Made by a program: the position numbers and the translations under genes. DNA of 53,912 nt from Ruminococcus sp. (lineage in GTDB: Bacteria; Bacillota; Clostridia; Oscillospirales; Acutalibacteraceae): positions 4,851 to 58,762 of the forward strand of contig JAFLSK010000007.1 of assembly GCA_022510945.1 (NCBI GenBank), in the 5' to 3' direction. Shown here piece after piece: positions 49,406 to 53,912 of the stretch. The notes under the pieces were generated by a model. It made no database searches, was not told the origin of the DNA, and worked only from the letters and a program-made list of their open reading frames with translations. Each line of letters starts with the position of its first letter. Position 1 is the stretch's first letter.

Positions 49406-50730
49406 AATACAAAGTAGGTATAGTATCTCTCGGCTGCGCCAAAAATCAGGTCGACGCCGAGATGCTGCTGGCTTCGCTTAACGAAAATCATTTTGAAATA
49501 GTCGAGGATGTCGCGTTTTCGGACGCGGCTATCGTCAACACATGCTCTTTCATCGAGCCCGCAAAGCAGGAGAGCATCGAGGAAATACTTGAGCTCGCAA
49601 AGCTTAAGGACGAGGGCAAAATCAAGTGCCTTATCGTAACCGGCTGCCTTGCAGAACGTTACAAGGACGACGTTATGAAGGAGCTTCCTGAGGTTGACGC
49701 TGTTGTAGGCATCGGCGCGAATGACCAAATCGCAGATATCATAACCAAGGCTCTGCTCGGCGAAAAACAGAACATCTTTCCTCCAAAGGAAGATTTATCC
49801 CTTGAGGGCAAGAGAATACAGAGCACTCCTCAGCATTTAGCCTACCTCAAAATTGCCGAGGGCTGCGACAACCACTGCACCTACTGCGCAATCCCGATGA
49901 TTCGCGGCAAATACCGCAGCCGCACTATAGAAAATCTCGTCAAAGAAGCCGAGTGGCTTGCTGACGGCGGTGTGCGCGAGCTCGTTATCATTGCTCAGGA
50001 CACATCCTACTACGGCAACGATATTTACGGAAAGCCGATGCTGCCCGAGCTTTTGAGACAGCTTTGCAAAATCGAAAAACTGCGCTGGATACGCGTGCTC
50101 TATTGCTACCCCGAGAGGATAACAGACGAGCTGATTGACGTTATCGCGAGTGAGGATAAAATCGTCAAGTACCTCGACCTGCCTCTCCAGCACTGCGATA
50201 AAGATGTTTTAAAGCTTATGAACCGCAAAGGCGACGTCGAATACCTCACCGAACTTTTGAATAAGCTTAGAGATAGGATACCGAACCTCACGCTCCGCTC
50301 GACCTTCATCACAGGATTTCCGGGCGAAACCGAAGAGCAGTTTGAACAGCTTGCGCAGTTTGCGAAGGATATCCGCTTTAACCGCTTGGGCTGTTTCCCC
50401 TACTCGCAGGAGGAGAACACTCCCGCGGCGAAGCTTCCGAATCAGGTTCCCGACGACGTAAAGCAAAAACGCGCCGAAATAATTATGGAACAACAACAGC
50501 TTATTATGGAAGAGTACGCCGAGCAGGCTATCGGCACCGAGGTCGAGGTTCTCGTTGAGGGCTTTGACAAGTACGCCGAGTGTTACTTCGGAAGGACTCC
50601 CGCCGACTGTCCCGAGGTTGACGGCAATATCTTCTTCACCCCAAGCGGCATAAAACCACAGGTCGGCAGTTTTGTGAAGGTTAGAATAACCGACACGATA
50701 GGCATTGACCCCGTAGGCGAAATGATATAA
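49402..50730 (+). CDS. rimO: Ribosomal protein S12 methylthiotransferase
   Basis: Radical-SAM enzyme that thiomethylates Asp of S12. 442 residues: N-terminal UPF0004 domain with SLGCAKNQVDAEM and two further cluster Cys (NTCSFI, TGCLAERY), the radical-SAM triad CDNHCTYC with IPMIRGKYRSR, and a C-terminal TRAM domain (about 375-440). CAKNQVD distinguishes it from MiaB. ATGA overlap with recX. Confidence 0.96.
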   Translation: MKYKVGIVSLGCAKNQVDAEMLLASLNENHFEIVEDVAFSDAAIVNTCSFIEPAKQESIEEILELAKLKDEGKIKCLIVTGCLAERYKDDVMKELPEVDAVVGIGANDQIADIITKALLGEKQNIFPPKEDLSLEGKRIQSTPQHLAYLKIAEGCDNHCTYCAIPMIRGKYRSRTIENLVKEAEWLADGGVRELVIIAQDTSYYGNDIYGKPMLPELLRQLCKIEKLRWIRVLYCYPERITDELIDVIASEDKIVKYLDLPLQHCDKDVLKLMNRKGDVEYLTELLNKLRDRIPNLTLRSTFITGFPGETEEQFEQLAQFAKDIRFNRLGCFPYSQEENTPAAKLPNQVPDDVKQKRAEIIMEQQQLIMEEYAEQAIGTEVEVLVEGFDKYAECYFGRTPADCPEVDGNIFFTPSGIKPQVGSFVKVRITDTIGIDPVGEMI

Positions 50731-50786
50731 AATATGAAGTCGCAGGCTCTACCGCCGCCGACTACCAACTTTAAAAGGCTGATTAT

Positions 50787-51380
50787 ATGAATTTACCCAA
50801 CAAATTGACTATGATGAGGATTATCCTCGTACCGTTTATGATAGCTGCGATGCTGATAGATTTTCCGTATCATTATCTCGTCGCTCTCGCTGTGTTCGGC
50901 GCGGCGAGCCTTACGGATATGTTCGACGGAAAAATCGCGCGCAGCCGCGGTCTTGTCACAAATTTCGGCAAATTCAGCGACCCGCTCGCTGATAAAATAC
51001 TCGTAATCTCCGCGCTTTTGTGCTTTGTGCAGTGCGGCGTGTGCGACAGCATTATCGTTATCGTTACGCTTTTCAGGGAGTTCGCCGTTATGTCGGTGCG
51101 TCTGCTCGCCGCGAGCGAGGGCAAGGTTGTAGCCGCGAATATCTGGGGCAAGGTCAAGACCGTCACGCAGATTATCGCGATTATTCTGATTTTTATTTTA
51201 CAGTTCATAATCGAGCTGATGCAAATAGGAGTTATCCCGATTGCGGCTGACGGCATTATCATAGCAGAGAGTATTTTCTACATAATCGGCGAGGTTGCAC
51301 TGTGGATTTCGACTGTGTTCTGCATAATATCCGGCGTAATTTACCTGTATGACAACAGGCAGTTTATAAGCGAGAAATGA
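50787..51380 (+). CDS. pgsA: CDP-diacylglycerol-glycerol-3-phosphate 3-phosphatidyltransferase
   Basis: Makes phosphatidylglycerol phosphate. 197 residues with membrane helices and the CDP-alcohol phosphotransferase motif D-G-x2-A-R-x8-G-x3-D-x3-D, seen as DGKIARSRG ... GKFSDPLADK (about residues 51-72). NLPNKLTMMRIILVPFMI opens the protein as in other PgsA. AAAGG upstream of the ATG. Overlaps or nearly abuts cysS. Confidence 0.95.
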   Translation: MNLPNKLTMMRIILVPFMIAAMLIDFPYHYLVALAVFGAASLTDMFDGKIARSRGLVTNFGKFSDPLADKILVISALLCFVQCGVCDSIIVIVTLFREFAVMSVRLLAASEGKVVAANIWGKVKTVTQIIAIILIFILQFIIELMQIGVIPIAADGIIIAESIFYIIGEVALWISTVFCIISGVIYLYDNRQFISEK

Positions 51381-51388
51381 GGCATACA

Positions 51389-52783
51389 ATGTATTTATAT
51401 AACACATTAGGACAGAAAAAAACGGAGTTCGTTCCGCACGACGGGAACAAGGTCAATATGTACACCTGCGGTCCGACCGTGTACCACTTCGCGCACATCG
51501 GTAACCTGCGCACATACATAATGGAGGACGTCCTCGAAAAGTACCTGCGCTACTCGGGCTACGACGTTACGCGCGTTATGAACATCACCGATGTCGGCCA
51601 CCTCACCTCCGACGCGGACACGGGCGACGACAAAATGCTCCAAGGCGCAAAGCGCGAGCACAAGACCGTTATGGAAATCGCAAAGTTCTACACGGACGCG
51701 TTCTTCGCCGACTGCGCAAAGCTTAACATCAAAACTCCGGACGTGGTCGAGCCCGCGACGAACTGCATCGACGACTTTATCAATATGGTTTCCGCGCTGA
51801 TTGACAAGGGCTACGCGTACCTTGCGGGCGGCAATGTTTACTTCGATACATCAAAGCTCGACGACTACTATGTTTTCGGCAATATGAACGCGGACGACCT
51901 CGAAGTCGGCGTGCGCGAGGACGTTACAGGCGACGACAACAAGCGCAACAAAACCGACTTCGTTCTCTGGTTTACAAAATCGAAGTTCGAGGATCAGGCG
52001 CTCAAGTGGGAAAGCCCGTGGGGCGTGGGCTATCCGGGCTGGCACATCGAGTGCTCGTCAATCAGTATCAAGCACCTCGGCGAACACCTCGACATTCACT
52101 GCGGCGGCGTTGACAACGCGTTCCCGCACCACACCAACGAAATCGCGCAGAGTGAGGCGTTCCTCGGTCACAAGTGGTGCAACTACTGGTTCCACGTTCT
52201 GCACCTCAACGACGCGCGCGGCAAGATGAGCAAGTCGAAGGGCGAGTTCCTCACCGTTTCTCTGCTCGAAGAAAAGGGCTACAACCCGCTCGTGTACAGA
52301 ATGTTCTGCCTGCAGAGCCACTACAGAAAGCCGCTGACCTTCTCCTACGACAGCCTCGACAACACCGCTAAGGCATACGACAAACTGATTAAGCGAATCT
52401 CCTCGCTGAAAGCTGACGGCGAGGTCGACAAGGATAAAGCAAAGGAGTTTGACAATAAATTCCGCGAAGTTCTCGACAACGACCTAAATACCTCACTCGG
52501 TCTCACGGCGGTTTACGACGTACTAAAGGCGGACGTAAACGACGCGACTAAGTTATATCTTATCGAGAAGTTCGACGAAGTTCTCAGCCTCAATCTCGTT
52601 CAGGCTGAGAGCACCGAGGAGAATGACCTCGACGCTGAGATTGAGTCGCTCATCGAAAAGCGTCAGGAAGCGCGCGCTAACAAGGATTGGGCTACTGCCG
52701 ACAAAATCCGCGACGACCTCCTCGCAAGAAATATAAAACTCATTGACACTCCCGACGGAGTGAAATGGGAGTTAATCAATTAA
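51389..52783 (+). CDS. cysS: Cysteinyl-tRNA synthetase
   Basis: Charges tRNA-Cys. 464 residues: YTCGPTVYHFAHIGNLRTY with a zinc Cys and HIGN (class I HIGH), HIECSSISIKHLGEHLDIHCGGVDNAFPHHTNEIAQ, and KMSKSKG. The ATG at 51389 has GAGG six bases upstream and gives the usual start MYLYNTLG; the ATG at 51377 overlapping pgsA would add four residues. No T-box precedes it, so regulation follows the operon. Terminator downstream. Confidence 0.96.
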   Translation: MYLYNTLGQKKTEFVPHDGNKVNMYTCGPTVYHFAHIGNLRTYIMEDVLEKYLRYSGYDVTRVMNITDVGHLTSDADTGDDKMLQGAKREHKTVMEIAKFYTDAFFADCAKLNIKTPDVVEPATNCIDDFINMVSALIDKGYAYLAGGNVYFDTSKLDDYYVFGNMNADDLEVGVREDVTGDDNKRNKTDFVLWFTKSKFEDQALKWESPWGVGYPGWHIECSSISIKHLGEHLDIHCGGVDNAFPHHTNEIAQSEAFLGHKWCNYWFHVLHLNDARGKMSKSKGEFLTVSLLEEKGYNPLVYRMFCLQSHYRKPLTFSYDSLDNTAKAYDKLIKRISSLKADGEVDKDKAKEFDNKFREVLDNDLNTSLGLTAVYDVLKADVNDATKLYLIEKFDEVLSLNLVQAESTEENDLDAEIESLIEKRQEARANKDWATADKIRDDLLARNIKLIDTPDGVKWELIN

Positions 52784-52792
52784 ATAAATAAC

Positions 52793-52825
52793 AGGCTGTC
52801 TTATGAAAATAAGGCGGCCTTTTTA
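52793..52825 (+). terminator. Terminator of the recA-cysS gene group
   Basis: AGGCTGTCTTAT/ATAAGGCGGCCT stem with GAAA loop (two G-U pairs) followed by five T. Confidence 0.85.
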
Positions 52826-52875
52826 CTGTCATAACCGCGCCATCTTCCACATACACTTTAGCGAAGGTGATAGAT

Positions 52876-53643
52876 ATGCGGTACATTATACTTACACGGA
52901 GAAGTCTATTGATAATAATGCTGTGCACGTTGCTTTTGGTCGCGAGCGCGGCGGTCGGAATCACCACAGCCACAGAGGCGGTCACAACCGCCACAACCGA
53001 CAGGGTTATCCCGATTTACTGTGTGGACACGGACAAGAAAATCTGCTCTATCTCGTTTGACGCTGCGTGGGGAAATGAACAGACCGACGGACTGCTCGAC
53101 ACGCTTGATAAATACAAGGTAAAAACGACGTTTTTCCTCGTCGGTAGCTGGGCAGAAAAGTACCCCGAGTCCGTAAAAGAAATCGCGAAACGAGGCCACG
53201 ACGTGGGCAATCACAGCGCAACACACGCGCATATGACGCAGATTTCTTCGGAAGATATGCTCACCGAGCTCGAGAACTGCAACAATAAGATAGAAAAGCT
53301 AACGGGCAAGCGCCCGACCCTGTTCCGCCCGCCCTACGGCGACTACGACAACAACGTCGTGAACACGGTTATGTCGCTCGATATGTACTGCGTGCAGTGG
53401 AACATCGACAGCCTTGACTGGAAGGATCCGAGCGTTGACCAGATTGTGCAAAACTGTACATCAAAGCTACAACCCGGCTCGATAATTCTGCTCCACAACG
53501 GCGCAACTAACACACCCGAGGCGCTCCCGAAGGTAATCGAGGCAATCCACGCGCAGGGCTACAAAATTGTACCCATTTCAAAAATCCTGCCTAAAGGCAA
53601 ATATACAACCGACGTTCAGGGTAAGATGATAATTAACAATTAA
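52876..53643 (+). CDS. PdaB-type polysaccharide deacetylase
   Basis: NodB-fold deacetylase resembling the sporulation protein PdaB. 255 residues: a signal-anchor helix (about 10-30), then the catalytic domain with ISFDAAWGN (first Asp), the metal HSATHAHM motif (HxxxH), RPPYGDYDN and the C-terminal ILLHNGATNTPEALPKVI. All catalytic motifs are present. The ATG at 52876 follows AAGGTGATAG. Substrate is probably a spore or cell-wall glycan (inferred). PdaB versus other NodB subfamilies is likely but not certain, so no symbol is given. Confidence 0.87.
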   Translation: MRYIILTRRSLLIIMLCTLLLVASAAVGITTATEAVTTATTDRVIPIYCVDTDKKICSISFDAAWGNEQTDGLLDTLDKYKVKTTFFLVGSWAEKYPESVKEIAKRGHDVGNHSATHAHMTQISSEDMLTELENCNNKIEKLTGKRPTLFRPPYGDYDNNVVNTVMSLDMYCVQWNIDSLDWKDPSVDQIVQNCTSKLQPGSIILLHNGATNTPEALPKVIEAIHAQGYKIVPISKILPKGKYTTDVQGKMIINN

Positions 53644-53660
53644 AACGCGCAACTGCGCAA

Positions 53661-53689
53661 GAAAGCGTTCGCAAATTGCGAACGCTTTC
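53661..53689. terminator. Bidirectional terminator between the deacetylase and the Ig-like protein gene
   Basis: Perfect 12-bp stem GAAAGCGTTCGC/GCGAACGCTTTC with AAATT loop between convergent genes. Confidence 0.85.
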
Positions 53690-53715
53690 TTTGTTGGACT
53701 TAGATTTATGCTCTG

Positions 53716-53912
53716 TTACTTAACAGTAATTTTGCACTTAAGCTTCATTCCGTTTGTTTTAACGGTTATGGTAGCCTTGCCTTTCTTCTTAGCTGTGATT
53801 TTGCCGTTTTTGTTTACTGTTGCAATCTTCTTGTTGCTTGATGTAAACTTCGCTTTACCTACGCCGCCCGTGATTTTGAGGGTGAATTTCTTGCCCTTCT
53901 TGAGGGTTTTCT
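53716..53912 (-). CDS. C-terminal part of a Big_2 (Ig-like) surface protein, truncated by the window
   Basis: An open frame entering from the right edge and ending at TAA (53716-53718). The 64 visible residues read as a Lys-rich bacterial Ig-like domain: KGKKFTLKITGG, FTSSNKKIATVNKNGKITAKK, then KGKATITVKTNG. This is the same kind of domain as in the leucine-rich-repeat protein at 28832-30127. The rest of the protein is outside the window. Confidence 0.8.
   Translation of the reverse strand, partial: KTLKKGKKFTLKITGGVGKAKFTSSNKKIATVNKNGKITAKKKGKATITVKTNGMKLKCKITVK

Noticed and set aside
51300..51388. T-box leader before cysS
   Set aside because: cysS starts within eight bases of the pgsA stop; there is no room for a leader.

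Overview
The window looks like a chromosomal segment of a spore-forming, low-to-mid GC Firmicute of class Clostridia, most like the Ruminococcaceae/Oscillospiraceae. The reasons are a GlgC+GlgD glycogen pair, spoVT, a PdaB-type deacetylase, a PASTA-bearing SpoVD/PBP2-like transpeptidase in the dcw cluster, the gene orders phoH-ybeY-dgkA-era-yqzL-recO-mutS2 and ylxM-ffh-rpsP-khpA, and AGGAGG-type ribosome binding sites. No species can be named from sequence alone. I saw no rRNA, tRNA, CRISPR array, phage or transposase gene.

Layout: 1-974 holds azlC (cut by the window edge) and azlD. 1016-2242 holds a TfoX-domain protein and an EamA transporter. 2337-8151 is a leftward glycogen operon, glgB-glgC-glgD-glgA. 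8430-8972 is spoVT. 9035-21198 is a leftward division and cell-wall (dcw) cluster: mraZ-rsmH-ftsL-pbp2-mraY-ftsW-murG-murA-ftsQ, then ftsZ. It starts from a clear sigma-A promoter followed by MraZ-type operator boxes. murC, D, E, F, murB, ddl and ftsA are absent.

21430-23360 is a small AT-richer accessory island: a PadR-like regulator, two tandem structured small RNAs with separate promoters and terminators, and a divergent VbhA-like antitoxin/Fic toxin pair. 23369-28591 carries a coiled-coil protein, coaD, rsmD, uvrC, HPr, trmD and rimM. A secreted leucine-rich-repeat protein gene sits between rimM and khpA-rpsP-ffh-ylxM. From 33078 the genes run rightward: phoH-ybeY-dgkA-era-yqzL-recO-mutS2; DUF1858-trmK-nif3; trmB-lipoprotein-response regulator-histidine kinase; yqhQ-prmC; recA-recX-rimO-pgsA-cysS; and a pdaB-like gene. 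The right edge cuts a leftward Ig-like surface protein.

Most genes are housekeeping: glycogen storage, septation and peptidoglycan, ribosome and tRNA maturation, SRP, DNA repair. The unusual content is non-coding. (1) The two small RNAs at 21873-22233 share almost no stem sequence but the same architecture: two long stems, a U-rich/A-rich apical loop, and a 3' tail complementary to that loop. I do not recognise the family, and this is the best candidate for something undescribed. (2) Several palindromic MITE-like repeats sit inside operons, including a 91-bp block found twice with 88/91 identity and elements ending in ACTAAACAC/GTGTTTAGT, one of which supplies the murA stop codon. (3) A two-hairpin repeat precedes rimM and era. 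(4) Several starts are non-AUG, including a possible ACG start for phoH.
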